Source: Candidatus Endomicrobiellum pyrsonymphae (GTDB taxonomy: Bacteria; Elusimicrobiota; Endomicrobiia; Endomicrobiales; Endomicrobiaceae). Taken from it: DNA of 35,039 bases. Positions 1 through 7,606 of the stretch are shown here, in pieces; within the stretch, counting starts at the first letter, position 1, and every line of letters begins with the position of its first letter. The notes under the pieces were generated by a model. It searched no databases, was not told the origin of the DNA, and was given only the letters and a program-made list of their open reading frames with translations. The DNA is taken from positions 1-35,039 of the forward strand of contig JAIXMY010000004.1 in NCBI GenBank assembly GCA_020328045.1. The letters are read 5' to 3'. The position numbers were made by a program, and so were the translations under genes.

Positions 1-263
1 CCACCAGCTTCATAGTCGATCCATTTCGCACTATGAAGCTGGTGGGTAGTCGGTTTGAAAAGTGTGAGCTTGACAGCGCCACAGGGGAAACAGTATGTGT
101 AAATCCTTGCCTTCAAGAAGCTTATCACCATATTTCATGCTCTTAAACCTAACAGTCGAGGTACTTCCCTTATTTACACATACTGTTTCCCCTGTGGCGC
201 TGTCAAGCTCACACTTTTCAAACCGACTACCAACCAGCTTCATAGTCGATCCATGTCGCACTA
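1..263. repeat. Large inverted repeat: arms 31-104 and 172-245 (74 bp, one mismatch at 44/232), 67-bp spacer; nested 15-bp perfect hairpin 1-15/31-45; direct repeat 1-33 vs 231-263
   Basis: Arms read directly: tatgaagctggtgggtagtcggtttgaaaagtgtgagcttgacagcgccacaggggaaacagtatgtgtaaat and its reverse complement. Confidence 0.95.
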
Positions 264-342
264 CATCCTCTGCCACACCAACGGTTTTAATGTCGTTCTC
301 AAATACATTAAATCTTCTTACCTCAAACTTTTCTGCCGGCAA
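31..342 (-). pseudogene. Truncated/rearranged ORF of unknown function whose 3' part is replaced by the inverted copy of its own internal segment
   Basis: TTG-start minus frame reads ...GSTMKLVGSRFEKCELDSATGETVCVNKGSTSTVRFKSMKYGDKLLEGKD and then runs into the antisense copy near 104. Confidence 0.45.
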
Positions 343-437
343 ATGTAACTGCCACTATTATGTCAATCCGATTATATTAACTTAAACCTTCTAATTTGCA
401 AGGACTGAAAAATCTCAAACACATATTGTACATTTTG

Positions 438-479
438 AAAGTTGGTACAATGAAGTTAACAGCATATGGTGCCAACTTT
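438..479 (-). terminator. Probable intrinsic terminator of the truncated minus ORF at 484-693
   Basis: AAAGTTGGTAC ... GTGCCAACTTT stem (10/11 paired) immediately downstream of the ORF stop. Confidence 0.5.
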
Positions 480-483
480 TTGT

Positions 484-693
484 TTAGTATCTTGTGGCAT
501 TATGCGTGCCGTATTCTGCTGTTTTGTTGCGTCCGCATGCCACATGTTGTGTGCGCTCGGCAGAAACAAAACCGTAACGATTATTGTTGCTAGCATACGA
601 GTCATAGAAAGCACCAGTAACTCCAAGTACTTTAGAGATCTCAGAAATCCCTTTTACTGCGCAGACTTTTCTTTTTTGAACCGACAGAATCAA
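484..693 (-). pseudogene. 3' fragment of an unidentified gene
   Basis: Open frame ...KVCAVKGISEISKVLGVTGAFYDSYASNNNRYGFVSAERTQHVACGRNKTAEYGTHNATRY* ends just before a terminator-like hairpin; no convincing 5' end. Confidence 0.35.
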
Positions 694-722
694 GACATTT
701 ACCGCAAAATCCTCATGCTAGG

Positions 723-1400
723 TTAAGTTAAGTTTAATAATTCACTTACGGTGACTATTTCGTAGCCTTCCTCTTTAATTTCATCAATAAAAGTTCCTAG
801 AAATGATAATACTTTTTTATTTTTAGATAAATCATGCATTAAAAATATTGCTCCGTTTTTAATGGCCTGTTTATACTTTACATGCATCTCTTCAGCGCTC
901 ATATCTTGCCAATCAGTTCCAAAACTCCAATTTATCAAATAATAATTATGTTTCTTAGTCGCTTCTATAGCATCGGATTTCATATATCCGTAAGGGAAAC
1001 GCGCTAAAAACGACTGAATGCCAAGGGTTGATTTTATCACTTCTTCACACTGCAAAAGTTCTTTTTCTATTTTTTCTGCCTTATCTTCATCTTTATAAGC
1101 ATAAAAATTTATATGTTCGTAAGTATGATTACCAATTTCATGCCCTGCAGCAACAACCGCCTTTGCAGTTTCCGGGTCGTCTACTACTCTTGCACCTAGC
1201 ATAAAAAACGTAGCTTTAACATTTTTTTCTTCCAGTATTTCTAAAATCTGTTTTGTCGCTTTTCCCGGTCCATCGTCAAAGGTTAAAGAAATTTTTTTAA
1301 CATCTTCCGATCCATCGGCATAAAACATTTTTGTCTGCGCAAAACATGCGATTGAATAAAAAAGAAGTATTAATACAATAATTTTTTTCATTTTGCCCAC
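723..1400 (-). CDS. Polysaccharide deacetylase (NodB homology domain, CE4-like), signal peptide
   Basis: TFDDGPG motif, GHEIGNHTYEH motif, N-terminal hydrophobic signal. Confidence 0.9.
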   Translation of the reverse strand: MGKMKKIIVLILLFYSIACFAQTKMFYADGSEDVKKISLTFDDGPGKATKQILEILEEKNVKATFFMLGARVVDDPETAKAVVAAGHEIGNHTYEHINFYAYKDEDKAEKIEKELLQCEEVIKSTLGIQSFLARFPYGYMKSDAIEATKKHNYYLINWSFGTDWQDMSAEEMHVKYKQAIKNGAIFLMHDLSKNKKVLSFLGTFIDEIKEEGYEIVTVSELLNLT

Positions 1401-1981
1401 GCTATAAAACTTGATAGTAATGTTAACGCTCCAGCATTAACCAGCTGCATCCAAAAATTATCATTTAATTTCCAAGGTGCTGCTTCAACAAGCGTTGCTA
1501 TAATAGCCCCGGCAAATGCAAACTGCCATTTAAAAAGAAATAGTCCCAATATAAAACACACTACAAAACAAGCTAAACTGCCTTCAAAGCTTTTACCTGT
1601 AAAAGTTTTATGTTTTCCAAAAGTTTTGCCAACTAAAGCCGCGACAGCGTCGCCAAACGAAAGATAAAGCAAACTTGCAAAAACCATATATTTGTTAGGA
1701 AATATCAAAATAGCAAGTAACGCGCCCGATAACGTCCATATTAAACCGGTGACTTTATTAGCTTCTTCAGATCTGTAAAACCCTTTAAAATTATTTTTAA
1801 AAAAATTATTAAATTTTGGGAATTTAAACCTTGCATATTCAAATAGAGCGACAATGATAACTGCAGCAGTAAGCACATTTACAATGAAATTTTTTGGAAG
1901 ACACCAATACCCAAAAACATATATAAGTGTTAATAGATGAATTCCTTTTCTTTTTATCTCGTCTTTTGGAACGCTAACCAT
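1388..1981 (-). CDS. Membrane dolichol/phytol kinase-like protein (SEC59/VTE5 family)
   Basis: KRKGIHLL start, LSFGDAVAALVGKTFGKHK...GKSFEGSLACF motif, multiple TM segments. Confidence 0.75.
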   Translation of the reverse strand: MVSVPKDEIKRKGIHLLTLIYVFGYWCLPKNFIVNVLTAAVIIVALFEYARFKFPKFNNFFKNNFKGFYRSEEANKVTGLIWTLSGALLAILIFPNKYMVFASLLYLSFGDAVAALVGKTFGKHKTFTGKSFEGSLACFVVCFILGLFLFKWQFAFAGAIIATLVEAAPWKLNDNFWMQLVNAGALTLLSSFIAWAK

Positions 1982-2643
1982 ATTTCTAACACCCCGATGT
2001 ACAAAAATTTATAAATTTTTAATATATTATCATAAGCATGTAACCAAACATCTTTAATGTCTATGTCATCAACAAAAGCAGATGACGCTATCAGAGCAAA
2101 TGCTATAATATTTACAGTGAGAATTGCAATATAAGAAAAAAATGTTCCATAAACTTTCAAATCGGGCTGTTCTATGGAAAGAATGTACATGGTAAGAGCA
2201 ATATGAAAAGATATTGAAAACCCGATAAGAAAAAGATAATACGAATAAAATTGTTTTATGTTGGTAAACCAACCAAGTAAAACATAAATGCCTATTATTG
2301 CAATTGTATAAATCGGGAAAAAATATGGAGCAAGCGTTATCCATATATTATCTTCAGTTAAAACCACACTTCCGGATTCTGCGCCCAATTTAAATTTTTT
2401 TATCTTTGCGCCACTCAAAATCCCAGCTATCGCATGAGAAAGCTCGTGTCCAAATATATAGGTTCTCATAGGTTTATAAAAAACAATCTGAAAAACTATA
2501 TAACACAAAATTCCTATCCAAAACGGAACATAGAGACTTCCGGCAGAAACTGTGAAATACAGAAATTTTTTAACAAGAGTGTATCCTGCAGCGCAAATTG
2601 CAGGTATTAATAAAAATGCAAAAATATTTCTTAAAAATTTCAT
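1954..2643 (-). CDS. Membrane protein with HExxH (M50-like metalloprotease)
   Basis: FGHELSHAIAGILSGAKIKKF within a multi-TM protein; overlaps the next gene (operon). Confidence 0.6.
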   Translation of the reverse strand: MKFLRNIFAFLLIPAICAAGYTLVKKFLYFTVSAGSLYVPFWIGILCYIVFQIVFYKPMRTYIFGHELSHAIAGILSGAKIKKFKLGAESGSVVLTEDNIWITLAPYFFPIYTIAIIGIYVLLGWFTNIKQFYSYYLFLIGFSISFHIALTMYILSIEQPDLKVYGTFFSYIAILTVNIIAFALIASSAFVDDIDIKDVWLHAYDNILKIYKFLYIGVLEIWLAFQKTR

Positions 2644-2698
2644 TTTATTATAATAAAATAAACACTATAATCTAGCCACAACAAAAGCACCCAATCTA

Positions 2699-2785
2699 CA
2701 TACCCCTACGGATTAACATCCGTCCGCCACCGCCGAGCTAGGCTCGCCACCCCTTTCAACAATGAAAGGTGAATTACTAAGAGAG
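2699..2785. repeat. Decayed dispersed palindromic repeat, copy 1 (ATACCCC...GCCACC...CCTTTCAACAATGAAAGG)
   Basis: Shares an ordered set of motifs with 14085-14175 and 16547-16592; contains CGAGCtagGCTCG. Confidence 0.55.
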
Positions 2786-3068
2786 GACGGGAAGAGAGGC
2801 AAAGGATTGAGGAAAAAAGACACGAACTTAAAAGAGCAACTTAAAGCAATTTGACTCTATATCTACTAATTTTCAGTACCTGAAACGATTTTTGTTCGTG
2901 ACAGAACAATACCTCGTTCACAATAAAAACCTTCGAGGATAAACTCCACCTGACGGGTATTTATGTATCTATATATTTAAATAATGTTTTTATCGTGGGA
3001 ACTGCTACAATTTTCAGAAAAAGTGGAATAAAAATGGGAATTTACAACAACGTTTTTATCAGAGTAAT

Positions 3069-3416
3069 TTATGCAGCTTTTGCAACTTCAACTAATTTTT
3101 TAAATGTCGCATTATCGTTTACTGCAATTTCTGCAAGCATTTTCCTATCTATTACAACATTGGCTTTCTTAAGCCCAGAAATAAATCTGTTATAGGACAT
3201 TCCTTCTTCTCTTACTGCTGCATTAAGACGAATTATCCAAAGAGTTCTGAAATTTGCTTTATTATCTTTTCTTCCAGTATAAGCATAATTAAGAGACCTT
3301 TCTACCTGCTGAATAACCATTCTCCAACGGTTTTTCTTTGTAGCATAGGATCCCTTTGCAAGTCTAAATATTTTTTTCTTTCTTTGCCTAGTATATACAG
3401 CGCTTTTCGTACGCAT
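3069..3416 (-). CDS. rplT: 50S ribosomal protein L20
   Basis: MRTKSAVYTRQRKKKIFRLAKGSY... canonical L20. Confidence 0.98.
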   Translation of the reverse strand: MRTKSAVYTRQRKKKIFRLAKGSYATKKNRWRMVIQQVERSLNYAYTGRKDNKANFRTLWIIRLNAAVREEGMSYNRFISGLKKANVVIDRKMLAEIAVNDNATFKKLVEVAKAA

Positions 3417-3449
3417 CTCAAATCTCCTTAGATTATATAAATGATATTA

Positions 3450-3650
3450 TTAGAAGCCATATGGCATAATCTTTTTCATAGTTTTCATATCTGTATCTGC
3501 AACTATCACAGACTTTCTCGATTTTCTATTTTGATTACCGGAATCTCCAGTCATAAGATGCCTCTGTCCGGGTTTTTTATACTTAACTTTCCCTGTTCCT
3601 GTGACTTTAAAGCGCTTTTTTGCGCCACTATGCGTTTTCATTTTAGGCAT
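3450..3650 (-). CDS. rpmI: 50S ribosomal protein L35
   Basis: MPKMKTHSGAKKRFKVTGTGKVK...; infC-rpmI-rplT order. Confidence 0.97.
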   Translation of the reverse strand: MPKMKTHSGAKKRFKVTGTGKVKYKKPGQRHLMTGDSGNQNRKSRKSVIVADTDMKTMKKIMPYGF

Positions 3651-3726
3651 TTTTTCTCCCATTAATTGCAACGGATTAAATCATGTTTACAAAGTCCAAA
3701 CACGATATGTTATGAATGTTCGTTTT

Positions 3727-4287
3727 CTACTTTACTTTCTTTTTTGGAACCAATGTTAAGAACACTCTAGTACCCATTGAAGAAATTCTTCCTTCCGTCT
3801 CTGCGATGTCAGACAAAGCCTCTTTGATTTTATCCATAATTTTAATTCCCAAATCTTTGTGTTGCATTTCCCTTCCGGAAAACATTGCAGTAAGCTGCAC
3901 TTTATCTCCACCATCAATAAAACTTCTAGCATGTTTAATTTTAATTTCTAAATCATGCGCACTGATACGAGACCTTATTCTAACTTCTTTTATATGAGAA
4001 ATCTTCTGCTTTTTCTTTGCTTCTTTTTCCTTTTTATCCATTTCATACTTAAGTTTAGAGAAATTAACTATCCTGCATACAGGCGGACTTGCCTGAGGAG
4101 AAATTTCCACTAAATCTAATTCTTTAATTTGCGCTCTTGCTAAAGCATCGGTTGTTTTTACCACTCCCATCATTGTCCCATCAGAATCTACAAGTCTTAC
4201 CTCAGGCACTCTGATAAATTGGTTTATACGAAATCTCTTGTTTTCGACGACTCCTCCTCTTGGCATTTGGGACATTGTCCCAACCAA
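3727..4287 (-). CDS. infC: Translation initiation factor IF-3 (true start uncertain: 4266 or a downstream non-AUG codon)
   Basis: NKRFRINQFIRVPEVRLVDSDG...VEISPQASPPVCRIVNFSKLKYE; IF3 N- and C-domains. Confidence 0.97.
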   Translation of the reverse strand: MVGTMSQMPRGGVVENKRFRINQFIRVPEVRLVDSDGTMMGVVKTTDALARAQIKELDLVEISPQASPPVCRIVNFSKLKYEMDKKEKEAKKKQKISHIKEVRIRSRISAHDLEIKIKHARSFIDGGDKVQLTAMFSGREMQHKDLGIKIMDKIKEALSDIAETEGRISSMGTRVFLTLVPKKKVK

Positions 4288-4295
4288 TTTTTGAT

Positions 4296-4329
4296 AAAAA
4301 AATCAGGAGCGGAATATAAACTCCGCCCC
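4296..4329 (-). terminator. Intrinsic terminator/attenuator in the infC 5' leader
   Basis: Minus strand GGGGCGGA-gtttatat-TCCGCTCC stem followed by TGATTTTTTT, just upstream of infC. Confidence 0.75.
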
Positions 4330-4453
4330 GGAAATATAACAAACGCAAAAGAACACTATTTTACAGTTCTAATCTTTGCCCTCAAGCCACGTACTACATA
4401 CGGTGGGTGAAAGCCAGTTGGGACGGCTACTTTCTATAATGACCTATTGTATA

Positions 4454-4482
4454 ATTCTGCAATAAGCGTCTTGTTTTGTCAA
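4454..4482 (-). promoter_or_regulatory. Candidate sigma70-type promoter for infC operon (TTGACA-N17-CAGAAT)
   Basis: -35 TTGACA (4482-4477) and CAGAAT (4459-4454) with 17-nt spacing, upstream of the leader hairpin. Confidence 0.45.
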
Positions 4483-4502
4483 ATTTCCACTGTAAAAAAG
4501 TA

Positions 4503-4898
4503 TTAACGTTTTGAGAACTGGAAACGCTTTCTTGCTTTTGGTCTTCCTGATTTCTTTCTTTCTACCATTCTTGAATCCCTGGTTAAAAGACCTTCTTTTT
4601 TCAATGCTGTTTTTGAAGGTTCATTAAGTTGCAAAATTGCTCTTGCCAAGCTGTGACTGATAGCCCCTGCTTGTCCGCTGATGCCACCGCCATCAACATT
4701 AACATAAACATCATAACTCCTCATTCCTTCCCAAACTTCTAAAGGCTTCAAAGCTAATTTCTTAAGTCTTTCCAAACCGCTAAAATATTCATCCACAGTT
4801 TTATCATTGATTACAATTTTGCCACTACCACATGAAATCTTTGCTCTAGCAACCGCATTTTTTCTGCGTCCCGCACTTAAATAAGAAACATTACTCAT
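4503..4898 (-). CDS. rpsI: 30S ribosomal protein S9
   Basis: SAGRRKNAVARAKI... and C-terminal KKSGRPKARKRFQFSKR. Confidence 0.98.
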   Translation of the reverse strand: MSNVSYLSAGRRKNAVARAKISCGSGKIVINDKTVDEYFSGLERLKKLALKPLEVWEGMRSYDVYVNVDGGGISGQAGAISHSLARAILQLNEPSKTALKKEGLLTRDSRMVERKKSGRPKARKRFQFSKR

Positions 4899-5338
4899 TT
4901 TTTCTCCCTCTTCACCGACATCGCTAACTGTGCGCTATGCGTATGTTTACCATCTTTAAATACTCTTAATCTTGTAAGTTGCTTGTCAGCAAGCTTATTT
5001 TTAGGAAGCATCCCTTTAACTGCAGCAACCAGAGCTTTCTCAGGGCTCTCAGCCATTAAAACAGAATAAGGCGTTAATTTTGCTCCACCGGGATACCCTG
5101 AGTATGTAAAATATGTCTTTTGATCAAGCTTTTTGCCCGTAAGAACAATTCTACTTGCATTCGTAACAATCACAAAATCACCACAATCTACATGGTTGGC
5201 ATAGAAAACTTTATTTTTACCTCTTAAAAGTCCCGCTATTTCAACCGCAAGTCTGCCTAGAACCTTCTTATTTGCATCTATTAAGTGCCATTTTCTTTCA
5301 ACTGCATCTTGTTTCGGTGAATGAGTCTTTTTATTCAT
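4895..5338 (-). CDS. rplM: 50S ribosomal protein L13
   Basis: KWHLIDANKKVLGRLAVEIAGLLRGKNK...; start trimmed to MNKKTHSPKQD. Confidence 0.95.
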   Translation of the reverse strand: MNKKTHSPKQDAVERKWHLIDANKKVLGRLAVEIAGLLRGKNKVFYANHVDCGDFVIVTNASRIVLTGKKLDQKTYFTYSGYPGGAKLTPYSVLMAESPEKALVAAVKGMLPKNKLADKQLTRLRVFKDGKHTHSAQLAMSVKREKK

Positions 5339-5448
5339 CTTTTGAAACCTTGTCCCATTAAAAATTATATTTTTTGCTACAACTACGAAAATACACCAGT
5401 CCACTCTTCGCTGTTATACTCGACTAAGACCTTCTAGGATAAACTTGC

Positions 5449-5527
5449 TCTGTCGTCATTCTCACGAAAATGGGAATCTATGCTAAACATCAAAGAAATG
5501 GATCTCTGATTTCCGTAGATGACAACT
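5449..5527. repeat. Palindromic intergenic repeat resembling the widespread CGTCATTCCCGCGAAAGCGGGAATC type
   Basis: ctctgtcgtcattctcacgaaaatgggaatctatg...aaatggatctctgatttccgtagatgacaact: two imperfect inverted halves. Confidence 0.6.
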
Positions 5528-5706
5528 AAAGTGCGAACACACTCTAACTGCCTAGCACACGACTTGTCAAATCTTCAGTGAGACAACCAAAATCCTAACA
5601 ACAACACCCCGATTATTGTACACATTTAAGTACATAAAAAGCAAACGATGCAGAATAAACTACAAAACGCAGGACAAGCGTTGGCAGATAATAAACTAGC
5701 TCAGCC

Positions 5707-5748
5707 GAAAAACAAAAACGAAGCCAACATATAAAAATCGGCTTCGTT
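5707..5748 (-). terminator. Intrinsic terminator for the 49-aa DUF5679-like gene
   Basis: AACGAAGCC...GGCTTCGTT stem followed on the minus strand by TTTTTGTTTTTC. Confidence 0.7.
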
Positions 5749-5758
5749 AATTAAAAGC

Positions 5759-5908
5759 TTACTTGTTTTTGCCAACAATTTTAAAAACTTTTGTTGAACA
5801 ATGAGGGCATACTCCGGAAATAGCTCTTATACCATTTTTCATTACTACGTCCTGAGGATCCTTTACTTCAACTTGCTTTTTACATTTCATGCATCTTGCC
5901 TCTGCCAT
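5759..5908 (-). CDS. 49-aa zinc-ribbon-like mini-protein (DUF5679-like); absent from the supplied ORF track
   Basis: MAEARCMKCKKQVEVKDPQDVVMKNGIRAISGVCPHCSTKVFKIVGKNK*; GGAGG 8 nt before ATG; CxxC pairs; own terminator. Confidence 0.85.
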   Translation of the reverse strand: MAEARCMKCKKQVEVKDPQDVVMKNGIRAISGVCPHCSTKVFKIVGKNK

Positions 5909-6014
5909 AATAATATCCTCCATTTTTTACCGCCCGTAACCAGGCAAACTTATGTCGACATATCGCACCAATCAATACAAAGTTGTTTAACTACAATTAG
6001 CTCTTTATAACAGA

Positions 6015-6085
6015 AGCGGGCGATGGGAATCGAACCCACATCACAAGCTTGGGAAGCTTGGGTTTTACCACTAGACTACGCCCGC
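6015..6085 (-). tRNA. tRNA-Gly(CCC)
   Basis: GCGGGCG acceptor, anticodon stem CAAGC-TTCCCAA-GCTTG, GGTTCGATTCC T-arm. Confidence 0.95.
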
Positions 6086-6111
6086 GCTTGCTTATCCTTT
6101 TTGCCTGCCCG

Positions 6112-7557
6112 TCAGATTCTATACTTTTTTTTAATATGTGTCAATTTTGCTTTAACTAACTCTAACGCCTCCGCAGTGGTAGATGTTTCACATTCTTTAT
6201 GAGCTTCTACAGCAATTTTTAACAGTTCTCCAATCCACGGACCCGGTTTTAAGTTCAACTTTTTCATTATTATGTTGCCATCTATAATTTTTGGAAGAGG
6301 TTTTACATTTTTTAATTCGTAATAATACTCTAACAAATTTCTTACAGATTTTTCCTGAAGCTTTAACTCTTTAGAAGAAAAAACTTTCAGCGTTTTATAA
6401 GAGTGCCAATCTGCCGTTGCAATAATAAGCAAATCGGGAGTATTCTCGCCAACATCTCTAAAAAACTTTAATGAAGCTTTTTTTGTAACGATATTGTTTC
6501 TAGTTAAAGTTGACGGACGCATATGATGCTTTACTAAAAACATTGCAAACTCAATATCCTTTTTTCCACATTTAAGCTGGCCCATAATTTCTTTCATTTT
6601 TTTCGCGCCACGTTCTTCATGCTCAAAAAAACGCATTTTGCCATTCTCAAAAGATGCAGTTTCTGGTTTTGCATTGTCATGAAATAATGCTGTAAATTTT
6701 AATAGTCCCACCCTTGTAACATTCTCAGAAAAGAGACAACTATCATCAAAATGTTTTTGTATATCAACAAAATTTGACGGGAAGTATTTTCTTAGATTGT
6801 TTAGAATATTTTCGGCAGACCCCATAGTTTCAAAAGAGTGTTGAAATAAGCCGCCCTTATGATAATAATATTTTTTGCAGGATTTTTTCATTTTATTAAT
6901 TTCAGGAAAAAGTTCTGCAAGAAGTCCGCATTTGTCCATCTCGTCAATTAAAACTACGGCATTTTTTACTGCCAATACTCTAAAAAATTCATTTTTTATC
7001 CTTTCAGGAGCAACTGCGCTTATAAGTTTTGCATTTTGTTTTATTTGTTGTAATGTTTTTTTTGAAAATTTAAAATCAAATTCTGCTGCAAACCGGAATG
7101 CCCTAAGCATTCTTAAAGGATCGGACTTAAACGATTTTGTGGAAACAACATTTAATGTTTTTGATTTTAAATCTTTTAAAGTATTTTTGTTAGGTAAAAT
7201 AATATGCTTTTTAAAATTTTCAAAATTCTTCAAATCGAAAGCTACGGCATTAATCGTAAAATCTCTGTTTTGCAAATCTTCTCTTATTGTTTTGCCGTTA
7301 ATTAAAGATATATCTATATTTGCGACAACGTTATCTTTGAGTATTATTCTGTAAGTTTCGTTTGCCGCGTCCAAAGTAATAAGTTTTGATTTAAAAGCCA
7401 CAGCAATTTTTTTAGAATACTTTAAAGCATTTTTATTTACAGCCAAATCAACATCACTATATTTACGCTTTAAAAACAGATCCCTCGAGAATCCGCCTAC
7501 CGCGTAAATCTCGTCGCCCTGCGATAATTCGTTAATTTTCTTAATAAATTTATTCAA
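6112..7557 (-). CDS. CCA-adding / poly(A) polymerase family nucleotidyltransferase with HD domain
   Basis: YAVGGFSRDLFLKRKYSDVDLAV, RDFTINAVAFDL, LRMLRAFRFAAEF, HD segment LFHDNAKPETASFENG. Confidence 0.92.
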   Translation of the reverse strand: MNKFIKKINELSQGDEIYAVGGFSRDLFLKRKYSDVDLAVNKNALKYSKKIAVAFKSKLITLDAANETYRIILKDNVVANIDISLINGKTIREDLQNRDFTINAVAFDLKNFENFKKHIILPNKNTLKDLKSKTLNVVSTKSFKSDPLRMLRAFRFAAEFDFKFSKKTLQQIKQNAKLISAVAPERIKNEFFRVLAVKNAVVLIDEMDKCGLLAELFPEINKMKKSCKKYYYHKGGLFQHSFETMGSAENILNNLRKYFPSNFVDIQKHFDDSCLFSENVTRVGLLKFTALFHDNAKPETASFENGKMRFFEHEERGAKKMKEIMGQLKCGKKDIEFAMFLVKHHMRPSTLTRNNIVTKKASLKFFRDVGENTPDLLIIATADWHSYKTLKVFSSKELKLQEKSVRNLLEYYYELKNVKPLPKIIDGNIIMKKLNLKPGPWIGELLKIAVEAHKECETSTTAEALELVKAKLTHIKKKYRI

Positions 7558-7606
7558 CTATTATTATATCCACAGTATATTTGTTTTGCTGTTCTTTAAA
7601 AATATT

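Noticed and set aside
2069-2344. 91-aa minus ORF overlapping the M50-like gene
   Set aside because: Out-of-frame shadow rich in Cys/His/Tyr; the longer in-frame membrane protein with HELSHA is the better model.
6875-7354. 159-aa plus-strand ORF opposite the CCA/polyA polymerase
   Set aside because: Low-complexity Phe/Leu/Ser-rich antisense shadow typical of AT-rich coding sequence.
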